A stretch of DNA of 8,853 bases from NCBI GenBank assembly GCA_964514665.1, contig CAZESH010000174.1:1-8853 (forward strand), in the 5' to 3' direction. The stretch is from CAZESH01 sp964514665 (GTDB lineage: Bacteria > Bacillota > Bacilli > Paenibacillales > KCTC-25726). Positions 1-5,972 of the stretch are shown piece after piece; the stretch's first letter is position 1, and each line of letters begins with the position of its first letter. The translations under genes and the position numbers were made by a program. Below the pieces are notes generated by a model. That model saw only the letters and a list, made by a program, of their open reading frames with translations, was not told the DNA's origin and made no database searches.

Positions 1-927
1 CTTGGCGTGATTCCTAAGATTGCAATGTTTCAAGGCATTTTATTTGCCATTATGGATCGCAACGCCGAGTCATTGGAGGATTCCTTGGGAGGCATGAAAT
101 GGTATTTGGAAATGATGCTGGGACGCAGCGACGGCGGAATGGAAGTAAGGGGCGTTCCCCAGCGCTGGGTCACCAAAGCGAATTGGAAAGCGACGAGCGA
201 AAACTTCATGGCCGATCCTTATCATGTGCAAACTACCCACCGATCCACCGTTGAAATGGGCATCAGTCCGAAGGATCCGTTTTACGCCGGATATGGGCAT
301 CAAGTCGTGCTCGAGAACGGTCACGGGATCAATGTGATCACCTCGGAGTCAGGTCAGGCGAGAGTTCCCTTCCAAGGAACGCCGGAATCGATGTGGCCGA
401 TGTATCATAAGAACCTGTCACCGGAGCAGGTGGATATTTTGTCTAGAGTGACGGTATTTGTGGGAGGGGTTTATCCCAATCTTTCTTTTGTCAGCCCGAT
501 TCACGGTACGGAAGGACATCTTCACAACTATTTGAATTTCAGGCTGTGGAGACCGATCGGTCCGGAAAAAGTGGAGGTTTGGTGCTGGTTCATGATTGAC
601 AAGGCAGCGCCGGAGGAATATAAAGAAGCGGCGTACAAAGGATATATCGGTTCATTTGGACCTTCGGGCACATTGGAGCAGGACGATACGGAAATATGGG
701 CGCGCGTGATCGAGGCCAGCAAAGGGTTAATGGCTCGCGACAAGGAACTCAGCTATAACAATGTAAGCAATTATTTGATGGGCTTGGATCGCGTGGAGCC
801 GGACCCGTCCTTTCAGGGCCCCGGGCTTGCCTACCCGACCACTTACCTGGATGCTTTGTCGAGAAGCATGCATGAACATTGGCTTGAACTTATTTCCAAA
901 GGCAGTGGCGAGGAGGAAAGCAAATGA
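1..927 (+). CDS. Aromatic ring-hydroxylating dioxygenase, alpha (large) subunit, 3' part only
   Basis: Catalytic subunit of a Rieske non-haem iron oxygenase, which adds both atoms of O2 to an aromatic ring. Only the C-terminal 308 residues are present; the frame is open to base 1 and the N-terminal Rieske [2Fe-2S] domain lies upstream, so the GTG at 7 is not the true start. Numbering from the first codon seen, the mononuclear-iron site is clear: NWK at 61-63, EN at 67-68, then D72, H75 and H80 in the DPYH-x4-H pattern. The EQDD motif at 226-229 should supply the carboxylate iron ligand. The stretch THRS-x-VE-x-G and a later NGHG resemble, from memory, the PhdA/NidA group of Gram-positive polycyclic-aromatic dioxygenases more than benzoate-type enzymes, but the substrate cannot be read from this fragment. 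Its stop overlaps the beta-subunit start in ATGA. Ferredoxin and reductase genes are not in the window. Confidence 0.93.
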   Translation, partial: LGVIPKIAMFQGILFAIMDRNAESLEDSLGGMKWYLEMMLGRSDGGMEVRGVPQRWVTKANWKATSENFMADPYHVQTTHRSTVEMGISPKDPFYAGYGHQVVLENGHGINVITSESGQARVPFQGTPESMWPMYHKNLSPEQVDILSRVTVFVGGVYPNLSFVSPIHGTEGHLHNYLNFRLWRPIGPEKVEVWCWFMIDKAAPEEYKEAAYKGYIGSFGPSGTLEQDDTEIWARVIEASKGLMARDKELSYNNVSNYLMGLDRVEPDPSFQGPGLAYPTTYLDALSRSMHEHWLELISKGSGEEESK

Positions 928-1424
928 ATTTTGAAATCCATAATCAGATCACCAATCTGCTGTATCGTGAAGCCTTTTTGCTGGACCACCAGCTGTACAA
1001 GGAATGGTTGGAGCTGCTGGACGAAGGTCTGGTCTACCGGATGCCGGTGCGGGTAACGCTGGAAGGCAAGGATGTAAATGACCTGGTCGATGAAATGACC
1101 TATTTCGAGGAAACCAAGAAATCGTTGACGACAAGAGTGAACCGGCTGTATACCACTTCCGCCTGGGTGAATAATCCGGCGCCGCGCCAGCGGCATTTTA
1201 TCAGCAATATCATGATTGAAGAGACTTCGGATCCGGACGTCTATGAAGTGAGAAGCTATTTTCTTTATAAGCGCAGCAGAGCTTTGGATCATGAAATTGA
1301 ACAAATTTTCGGTGAGCGCAACGACCGCATCCAAAAAATCGGATCGGAATGGAAAATCGCTTCCCGCACGATTCACCCTGATCAAGCTGTGATTACGGCG
1401 ATGAATTTAAGCATGTTCCTGTAG
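924..1424 (+). CDS. Aromatic ring-hydroxylating dioxygenase, beta (small) subunit
   Basis: Structural small subunit of the alpha3beta3 oxygenase, with the SnoaL/NTF2-like fold; it has no cofactor of its own. The product is 166 residues, normal for the family (about 160-190). Family features are the N-terminal helix with YREAFLLDHQLYKEWLELL (14-32), the YRMPVRVT strand (38-45), the segment DEMTYFEETKKSLTTRVNRL (56-75), and R90-H91-F92 followed by SNI, which matches the common R-H-F-hydrophobic-N pattern. The C-terminus NLSMFL is also typical. The start is fixed by AGGAGG at 911-916, seven bases before the ATG, and by the 4-base overlap with the alpha gene, which implies translational coupling and equal subunit production. 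The gene is followed by a 315-base non-coding gap, so it is probably the last gene of its transcription unit. Confidence 0.93.
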   Translation: MNFEIHNQITNLLYREAFLLDHQLYKEWLELLDEGLVYRMPVRVTLEGKDVNDLVDEMTYFEETKKSLTTRVNRLYTTSAWVNNPAPRQRHFISNIMIEETSDPDVYEVRSYFLYKRSRALDHEIEQIFGERNDRIQKIGSEWKIASRTIHPDQAVITAMNLSMFL

Positions 1425-1460
1425 AAATAAATCGCCGGGATAATGGGCCTTTTTTACCAC

Positions 1461-1505
1461 AATAGAATTTATAAGTTATGGCACTAGTCCCCATGAAATT
1501 CTATT
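1461..1505. repeat. Inverted repeat with 10-bp perfect arms
   Basis: AATAGAATTT at 1461-1470 is exactly complementary to AAATTCTATT at 1496-1505. The 25-base loop contains a further ATGG/CCAT pairing (1478-1481 with 1491-1494). There is no T-tract after the right arm, so it does not look like an intrinsic terminator by itself. It could be a processing or stabilising hairpin at the 3' end of the dioxygenase transcript, or a protein-binding site. Its function is not readable from the sequence. Confidence 0.5.
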
Positions 1506-1538
1506 AGGCGATAAAACCAACCTCTAAACGCGGTCGCT

Positions 1539-1567
1539 CCTCTATGGGTAGCCTCGATAGAGGTTTT
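1539..1567 (+). terminator. Possible intrinsic terminator after the dioxygenase genes
   Basis: CCTCTAT (1539-1545) pairs with ATAGAGG (1557-1563) around an 11-base loop and is followed by TTTTC. The stem is short and the T-run is weak, so termination would be modest. A second copy of the left arm, AACCTCTA at 1519-1526, can pair with the same right arm (TAGAGGTT, 1558-1565), giving an alternative larger hairpin. Position after the beta-subunit gene and before an independent operon supports a terminator role. Confidence 0.42.
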
Positions 1568-1597
1568 CTCATCAGTGATATAACAGGCTGTTTTTTT

Positions 1598-1636
1598 CTT
1601 TTTATGAAATATTATCGGGCGCATTCATTTAAAAAG
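1598..1636. repeat. AT-rich imperfect inverted repeat
   Basis: CTTTTTATGAA (1598-1608) is complementary to TTCAT plus AAAAAG (1624-1628 and 1631-1636), with a two-base TT bulge at 1629-1630 and a 15-base loop. AT-rich sequence makes chance pairing fairly likely. The right arm lies just upstream of the candidate operator, so it could be part of the promoter region rather than an RNA structure. Confidence 0.25.
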
Positions 1637-1647
1637 ATCAAAAAAAA

Positions 1648-1677
1648 CATTTTGTTCCGCATAGAGCAACCAAGATG
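1648..1677. promoter_or_regulatory. Candidate operator dyad upstream of the meta-cleavage operon
   Basis: A 17-bp dyad, GTTCCGC-ATA-GAGCAAC (1654-1670), is symmetric about base 1662 with 5 of 7 arm positions matching. It is extended outward by CATTTTG/CCAAGATG arms offset by one base. The half-site TTCCGCA resembles the TTCCGC-type half-sites I associate with IclR-family regulators, and the related Paenibacillus pra operon is, as I recall, repressed by an IclR-type protein (PraR). The site is about 70 bases before the first start codon. The match is imperfect and no regulator gene is in the window, so this is a hypothesis. Confidence 0.35.
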
Positions 1678-1739
1678 TTGTATATGAAACTAAATAGAGC
1701 TAACATGGTTATGTGAAAACCTAAAAGGAGGACAAAATC

Positions 1740-3203
1740 ATGTCACAAAACACGACCGTGCGCCCGATTGATTGTCTGCACTTTATCAATGGACAATATG
1801 TGGAGTCGCAAAATAAAAAAACTTTTGAAAATATCAACCCGGCAACAGGGGAAGTCATGGGAACGGTTGCCGAAGGCGGAAAAGAAGAGATCGATTTCGC
1901 CGTAGCGGCTGCGAAACGGGCTTTAAACGGCCGCTGGAAGGCAATGACCCTGAATGAAAGATCGAAGGTCCTGAGAAAAGTCGGGGATTTGATTCTGGAA
2001 AGAATCGACGAATTGGCCGCATTGGAATCCCTCGACACAGGAAAGCCGTTGTGGCTGGCAAAGTCGGTCGACATTCCCCGCGCCGCCTATAACTTTCACT
2101 TCTTCGCCGACTACATGATTTCCATGGGGACGGAAGCTTATCAGCAGGACGATCAAGCGATTCATTACGCGATTCGCCGCCCTGTAGGCGTTGTAGGTTT
2201 GATCAATCCTTGGAACCTGCCGATGCTGCTTTTGACCTGGAAGCTTGCGCCTGCTTTGGCGGCAGGCAATACGGTAGTCATGAAGCCGGCTGAATGGACG
2301 CCGATGACGGCAACCGTCTTGGCGCAAATTTGTAAAGATGCGGGTATTCCCGACGGCGTAGTCAACCTGGTGCACGGATTCGGTCCAAATTCCGCCGGGG
2401 CCGCCATTTCGGAGCACCCGGATGTCGACGCTATTTCATTCACCGGGGAAACGAGAACCGGATCGGCGATCATGAAAGCATCCGCCGACACTTTGAAAAA
2501 GCTGTCTTATGAATTGGGCGGCAAGAACCCCAACATCATCTTTGCGGATGCCGATTTGGACGAGGTTGTGGAAACGACGATCAAGTCGAGCTTTATCAAC
2601 CAAGGCGAGGTTTGCCTGTGCGGTTCCCGCATTTATGTGGAACGCCCCGCTTACGAAGAATTCCTGGAGAAGTTCGTTGCAAAAACGAAAGAACTGAAAA
2701 TCGGCGATCCTTTCGAAGAGTCGACAAAAGTGGGTGCCATGATCGGCAAAGAGCACTATGAACGCGTCACCAGCTTTTTTGAAGTCGCCAAGGAAGAGGG
2801 CGGCCAGATCCTGACCGGAGGCAAACGTCCGGAAGGCATGGACAAGGGCTATTATATCGAGCCGACGATCATTACCGGCCTGGATCGCAACTCCCGCTGC
2901 ATCCGCGAAGAAATTTTCGGACCGGTTGTGACCGTGGTTCCTTTCGATACGGAAGAAGAAGTGATTGCCCGGGCCAACGACTCCCATTATGGGTTGAGCG
3001 CGTCGATCTGGACGAACAACCTGAAGAGAGCCCATCGCGTGGCAAGCAAGATCGAAGCCGGAATCATCTGGGTCAATACCTGGTTCCTGCGCGATTTAAG
3101 AACGCCTTTCGGCGGCATGAAGCACAGCGGTATCGGCAGAGAAGGCGGCATGCACAGCTTCGATTTCTACTCCGAGCTTACCAATATCACGATCAAATTG
3201 TAA
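1740..3203 (+). CDS. dmpC: 2-hydroxymuconate-6-semialdehyde dehydrogenase (possibly 2-aminomuconate semialdehyde dehydrogenase)
   Basis: NAD-dependent aldehyde dehydrogenase that oxidises the ring-cleavage semialdehyde to 2-hydroxymuconate, opening the 4-oxalocrotonate branch of meta-cleavage. The 487 residues span a complete ALDH. Visible motifs are PWNLP (157-161, oxyanion Asn159), KPAEWTP (182-188), FTGETRTG (234-241, coenzyme loop), general-base Glu258 in ELGGKNP, nucleophile Cys292 in NQGEVCLCGSR, EEIFGPVV (390-397) and TPFGGMKHSGIGREGG (455-470). Arg114 and an Arg in FLRDLR (449-454) sit where related enzymes bind the substrate carboxylate. The CLC-x-SR segment around the nucleophile is closer to what I remember of 2-aminomuconate semialdehyde dehydrogenases and human ALDH8A1 than to XylG, so the amino-substrate is a real alternative. 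The start is set by AAAGGAGG, eight bases before the ATG. It is the first gene of the seven-gene operon. Confidence 0.92.
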   Translation: MSQNTTVRPIDCLHFINGQYVESQNKKTFENINPATGEVMGTVAEGGKEEIDFAVAAAKRALNGRWKAMTLNERSKVLRKVGDLILERIDELAALESLDTGKPLWLAKSVDIPRAAYNFHFFADYMISMGTEAYQQDDQAIHYAIRRPVGVVGLINPWNLPMLLLTWKLAPALAAGNTVVMKPAEWTPMTATVLAQICKDAGIPDGVVNLVHGFGPNSAGAAISEHPDVDAISFTGETRTGSAIMKASADTLKKLSYELGGKNPNIIFADADLDEVVETTIKSSFINQGEVCLCGSRIYVERPAYEEFLEKFVAKTKELKIGDPFEESTKVGAMIGKEHYERVTSFFEVAKEEGGQILTGGKRPEGMDKGYYIEPTIITGLDRNSRCIREEIFGPVVTVVPFDTEEEVIARANDSHYGLSASIWTNNLKRAHRVASKIEAGIIWVNTWFLRDLRTPFGGMKHSGIGREGGMHSFDFYSELTNITIKL

Positions 3204-3206
3204 TGG

Positions 3207-3214
3207 AAAGGAGG
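3207..3214 (+). promoter_or_regulatory. Ribosome-binding site that decides a TTG start
   Basis: AAAGGAGG lies eight bases before TTG at 3223 and starts three bases after the preceding stop codon. The first in-frame ATG is 66 codons further on, inside conserved sequence, so TTG is the real start of the hydratase. Confidence 0.85.
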
Positions 3215-3222
3215 GGGGACGT

Positions 3223-4005
3223 TTGTCTAAAGGAAATGCACTGGAATTGTCGGGCCTGTTGGATCAGGCCCGGGCAAACGGTCAAGGCATTGCCCCATTA
3301 ACGGAGCAATACCCGGATTTAAGCGTTGAGGACGCCTACCAGGTACAGCAGGAAACGATCAATAAGCAACTGGCTGCAGGAAGGAAAATCGTCGGCAAGA
3401 AAATCGGCTTGACTTCCTTGGCGATGCAGAAATTGCTGGGCGTGGGCGAGCCGGATTACGGTCATTTGATGGATGATATGGTGGTTGAGAACGGCGGCGC
3501 CATTTCCATGGACAAGGTGCTGCAGCCTAAAGTGGAGGCGGAAATCGCCTTTGTATTAAAGGAAGATTTGAAGGGGCCGAACGTCACTGCCTTAGATGTA
3601 TTAAAAGCTACGGAATATGTCCTGCCGGCTTTGGAAATTGTGGACAGCAGAATCGCCAACTGGAAAATCAAGCTGCCGGATACGATCGCGGATAATGCCT
3701 CGTCGGGCTTGTACGTTTTGGGCGGCAAGCCCACCCGTGTCGAAGAGCTGGATTTGGCTCAGCTCGGCATGGCTTTCTTCAAAAACGGCGAACTGGCCAA
3801 TACCGGGGTGGGTGCAGCCGCACTCGGTCATCCGGCGATCTGTGTGGCATGGTTGGCCAACAAGCTGGCCGACTTTGATATCCGGCTAAAAGCAGGGGAA
3901 GTCATTTTATCGGGGGCGCTTTCAGCGGCGATCGAAGCGAAGGCGGGAGATCTCTTCACCGCCCGTTTCGCCCATATCGGTCAGGTTGGCGTTTACTTTA
4001 AATAA
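3223..4005 (+). CDS. dmpE: 2-oxopent-4-enoate (2-hydroxypenta-2,4-dienoate) hydratase
   Basis: Hydrates 2-hydroxypenta-2,4-dienoate to 4-hydroxy-2-oxovalerate, using a divalent metal. The 260-residue product belongs to the MhpD/fumarylacetoacetate-hydrolase-like family and is full length. The metal ligands are expected to be Glu105 and Glu107 in PKVEAEIAF (102-110) and Glu138 in LPALEIVDSR (134-143); Lys60 in GKKIGLTS (58-65) is the likely active-site lysine. It is separated from its paralogue in this operon by the C-terminal signature: GVGAAALGHP (195-204) and ILSGALSAA (228-236) are typical of hydratases, whereas decarboxylases have GAGAAVLGHP and ILTGGIT. Hydratase and decarboxylase of this pathway are known to act as a complex. 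Translation begins at TTG, 19 bases after the dehydrogenase stop. Confidence 0.88.
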   Translation: MSKGNALELSGLLDQARANGQGIAPLTEQYPDLSVEDAYQVQQETINKQLAAGRKIVGKKIGLTSLAMQKLLGVGEPDYGHLMDDMVVENGGAISMDKVLQPKVEAEIAFVLKEDLKGPNVTALDVLKATEYVLPALEIVDSRIANWKIKLPDTIADNASSGLYVLGGKPTRVEELDLAQLGMAFFKNGELANTGVGAAALGHPAICVAWLANKLADFDIRLKAGEVILSGALSAAIEAKAGDLFTARFAHIGQVGVYFK

Positions 4006-4026
4006 GCAAAAGGAAAGGAGATTGCA

Positions 4027-4911
4027 ATGAATAAAATCAAGGTTGCGGTCTTGGGATCGGGGAATATCGGAACGGATTTGGTGTTTAAGCTTAGAAGATC
4101 GGAAGTACTGGAGCTGACAACGGTAATCGGGATCGATCCGGAATCGGACGGATTGAGAAGAGCGAAAGATATGGGCTATGTCACGATTGATAATGGAATC
4201 AAGGGATTTTTGGAGCGTCCGGAATTGGCGGACATCATTTTTGATGCGACTTCTGCCAAATCGCATATCCGCCATGCCAAAAAACTGCGCGAAATCGGCA
4301 AGCAGGTGATCGATTTGACGCCTGCTGCGGTAGGACCTTTCGTCGTTCCGGCAGTCAACCTGGGCGAGCATTTGGATGCCGAGAACATCAATTTGATTAC
4401 ATGCGGCGGGCAGGCAACGATTCCGATGGTGGCTGCAGTCAATAAAGTGCAGCCTGTAGCCTATGCGGAAATCGTGGCCACGACTTCAAGCAAGAGCGCA
4501 GGCCCTGGAACGAGAGCGAACATCGATGAATTTACTCAGACGACATCGCTCGGACTGGAAAAAGTAGGCGGCGCCAAACGCGGCAAAGCGATCATCGTAC
4601 TCAATCCTGCCGAACCGCCGATCATGATGCGGGATACGATTTACATGCTCGTTGAAGGAGAAACGGTTGACGAAGAGAAAATTACGGCTTCCATCATGGA
4701 AACGCTTGCGTATATTCAGTCCTATGTACCGGGCTATAGATTGAAACAGGCGCCGATCTTCGACGGCAATAAAATCACGGTACTGTTGGAAGTTGAAGGC
4801 GCGGGCGATTACCTGCCCAAATACGCCGGAAATCTGGATATCATCACGGCTGCTGCGATCAAAGTCGCAGAGGAGTGGGCGAAGAATAAACTGCAAAAGC
4901 AGATTGTATAA
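4027..4911 (+). CDS. dmpF: Acetaldehyde dehydrogenase (acylating)
   Basis: Converts acetaldehyde, NAD+ and CoA to acetyl-CoA and NADH as the last step of the pathway. The 294 residues match the usual length of the DmpF/MhpF/BphJ family (about 300). The N-terminal Rossmann motif is VLGSGNIGTDL (8-18). The catalytic Cys126 lies in ITCGGQATIP (124-133), which is diagnostic. Other conserved segments are IDLTPAAVGPFVVPAVNL (95-112), SAGPGTRANIDEFT (157-170) and VEGAGDYLPKYAGNLDIITAAA (256-277). AAAGGAG ends six bases before the ATG. The next gene encodes the aldolase partner; the two proteins form a complex with a tunnel that passes acetaldehyde between active sites, and side-by-side genes fit this. 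Confidence 0.96.
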   Translation: MNKIKVAVLGSGNIGTDLVFKLRRSEVLELTTVIGIDPESDGLRRAKDMGYVTIDNGIKGFLERPELADIIFDATSAKSHIRHAKKLREIGKQVIDLTPAAVGPFVVPAVNLGEHLDAENINLITCGGQATIPMVAAVNKVQPVAYAEIVATTSSKSAGPGTRANIDEFTQTTSLGLEKVGGAKRGKAIIVLNPAEPPIMMRDTIYMLVEGETVDEEKITASIMETLAYIQSYVPGYRLKQAPIFDGNKITVLLEVEGAGDYLPKYAGNLDIITAAAIKVAEEWAKNKLQKQIV

Positions 4912-4913
4912 AG

Positions 4914-4920
4914 AAAGGGG
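4914..4920 (+). promoter_or_regulatory. Ribosome-binding site that decides the aldolase start
   Basis: AAAGGGG ends immediately before an in-frame TTG (4921), leaving no spacer, but 12 bases before ATG at 4933 and 18 before ATG at 4939. ATG 4933 is therefore preferred over the longer frame that starts at TTG 4921. Confidence 0.6.
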
Positions 4921-4932
4921 TTGTGTAAAAGC

Positions 4933-5958
4933 ATGGACATGAAAAGAGATATCATTATCACAGAAGTGGCGCTGCGTGACGGAAGCCATGCGGTTCGGCA
5001 CCAATTTACGGTAGATCAAGTCGTCGCTATAGCAAAAGGCTTGGATGAAGCGAACGTACCCTTTATCGAGGTTTCCCATGGCGACGGACTGGCAGGGAGC
5101 TCCCTGCAGTATGGCCTGTCTTTGACCAACGAAATGGAACTGATCGAAGCTGCCGCTTCCGTATGCAAACGTTCCAAAATCGCCGTGCTGATCCTGCCGG
5201 GAATCGGAACCAAGCCCGAGCTTAAGCAGGCTGCCCAATTGGGAGCGAAAATGGCGAGAGTTGCGACGCATGTAACGGAGGCCGACATTTCTCCGCAGCA
5301 TTTGGCCTTGGCCAAGGAATTGGGGATGGAGACCGTAGGCTTCCTGATGATGTCGCACATGGTGCCGACCGCCAAATTGGTGGAGCAGGCAAAGCTGATG
5401 GAAAGCTACGGCGCCGATTCCGTATATGTGGTGGATTCGGCCGGTGCGCTGCTGCCTCATGAAGTGAAGGAAAGAATCCGTGCTTTAAAGGAAAACCTGT
5501 CGTGCAATATCGGTTTCCATGGGCATAACAACCTGTCTTTGGCCATGGCCAATACGCTGGTTGCGATCGAAGAAGGGGCGACCCGGATCGACGGCAGCAT
5601 CCGCTGCCTGGGCGCCGGCGCAGGCAACACGCAAACCGAGGTATTGGTTTCCGTGCTCGATCGCATGGGCATCCAAACGGGAATCGACATTTACAAAATG
5701 ATGGATATCGCTGAGGATATCGTAGCTCCTATCTTGCCCAAACCGCAGGAAATTACCAAAGACAGCCTGGTGCTCGGATATGCCGGCGTTTATTCCAGCT
5801 TCATGCTGCACGCACGCAAACAGGCCGAGAAATTCGGCATCGATTCCCGCGACATTCTGATTGAGCTGGGCAAAAGAAAAATTGTCGGCGGTCAGGAAGA
5901 CATGATCGTGGATGTGGCCGCGGAAATCTCCAAACAAAAACAAGGCTTGAACGTTTAA
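4933..5958 (+). CDS. dmpG: 4-hydroxy-2-oxovalerate aldolase
   Basis: Metal-dependent class II pyruvate aldolase that splits 4-hydroxy-2-oxovalerate to pyruvate and acetaldehyde. From ATG 4933 the product has 341 residues, the family norm being about 340-345. Key residues are Arg15 and Asp16 in the RDG motif with the following His19 (ALRDGSHAVRHQF, 13-25), and the metal ligands His196 and His198 in GFHGHNNLS (194-202). VATHVTEADIS (110-120), GFLMMSHMVP (136-145), LGAGAGN (226-232), LGYAGVYSSF (281-290) and GGQEDMIVDVA (319-329) are near-identical to DmpG as I remember it. The frame can be extended 12 bases to TTG 4921, but spacing from the ribosome-binding site argues against it. It lies 21 bases after the acetaldehyde dehydrogenase, its complex partner. 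Confidence 0.95.
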   Translation: MDMKRDIIITEVALRDGSHAVRHQFTVDQVVAIAKGLDEANVPFIEVSHGDGLAGSSLQYGLSLTNEMELIEAAASVCKRSKIAVLILPGIGTKPELKQAAQLGAKMARVATHVTEADISPQHLALAKELGMETVGFLMMSHMVPTAKLVEQAKLMESYGADSVYVVDSAGALLPHEVKERIRALKENLSCNIGFHGHNNLSLAMANTLVAIEEGATRIDGSIRCLGAGAGNTQTEVLVSVLDRMGIQTGIDIYKMMDIAEDIVAPILPKPQEITKDSLVLGYAGVYSSFMLHARKQAEKFGIDSRDILIELGKRKIVGGQEDMIVDVAAEISKQKQGLNV

Positions 5959-5972
5959 AAGGGGGGATTGCA

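Larger units (their letters stand above)
1425..1739 (+). promoter_or_regulatory. Non-coding region between the dioxygenase genes and the meta-cleavage operon
   Basis: This 315-base stretch has no credible reading frame and is more AT-rich than the genes beside it. It holds, in order, a long-looped inverted repeat (1461-1505), a terminator-like hairpin (1539-1567), a T-rich tract (1591-1603), a second AT-rich inverted repeat (1598-1636), a dyad that could be an operator (1648-1677) and the ribosome-binding site AAAGGAGG (1724-1731) of the next gene. Because all other junctions in the operon are 14-36 bases, this gap most likely ends one transcript and starts another. No strong sigma-A promoter stands out. 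Weak options are TATTAT at 1610-1615 with no good -35, and TTGTAT (1678-1683) with TAACAT (1701-1706) at 17-base spacing. A regulated promoter that depends on an activator would fit a poor match. Confidence 0.6.

Noticed and set aside
843..1385. A 180-codon minus-strand frame over the beta-subunit gene.
   Set aside because: It is a shadow of the conserved beta subunit, with no domain signature and no ribosome-binding support.
1479..1494. TGGCAC at 1479-1484 as the -24 element of a sigma-54 promoter, as found in some aromatic pathways.
   Set aside because: The -12 position reads CCCCA instead of TTGC, and the element sits inside an inverted repeat far from the next start codon.
1519..1570. 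Resemblance to the 3' end of a T-box leader (CGCGG followed by a hairpin and T-run).
   Set aside because: The conserved AGGGUGGNACCGCG core is absent, there is no space for Stem I, and the downstream genes are catabolic rather than amino-acid related.
1582..1603. AACAG-G-CTGTT followed by a T-rich tract as a terminator.
   Set aside because: The dyad would leave a one-base loop and cannot fold as an RNA hairpin.
4486..5460. A 324-codon open frame on the minus strand across the acetaldehyde dehydrogenase and aldolase genes.
   Set aside because: It lies opposite two well-supported conserved genes, has no recognisable motifs, and is rich in Gln, His, Arg and Phe, as expected for a shadow frame.
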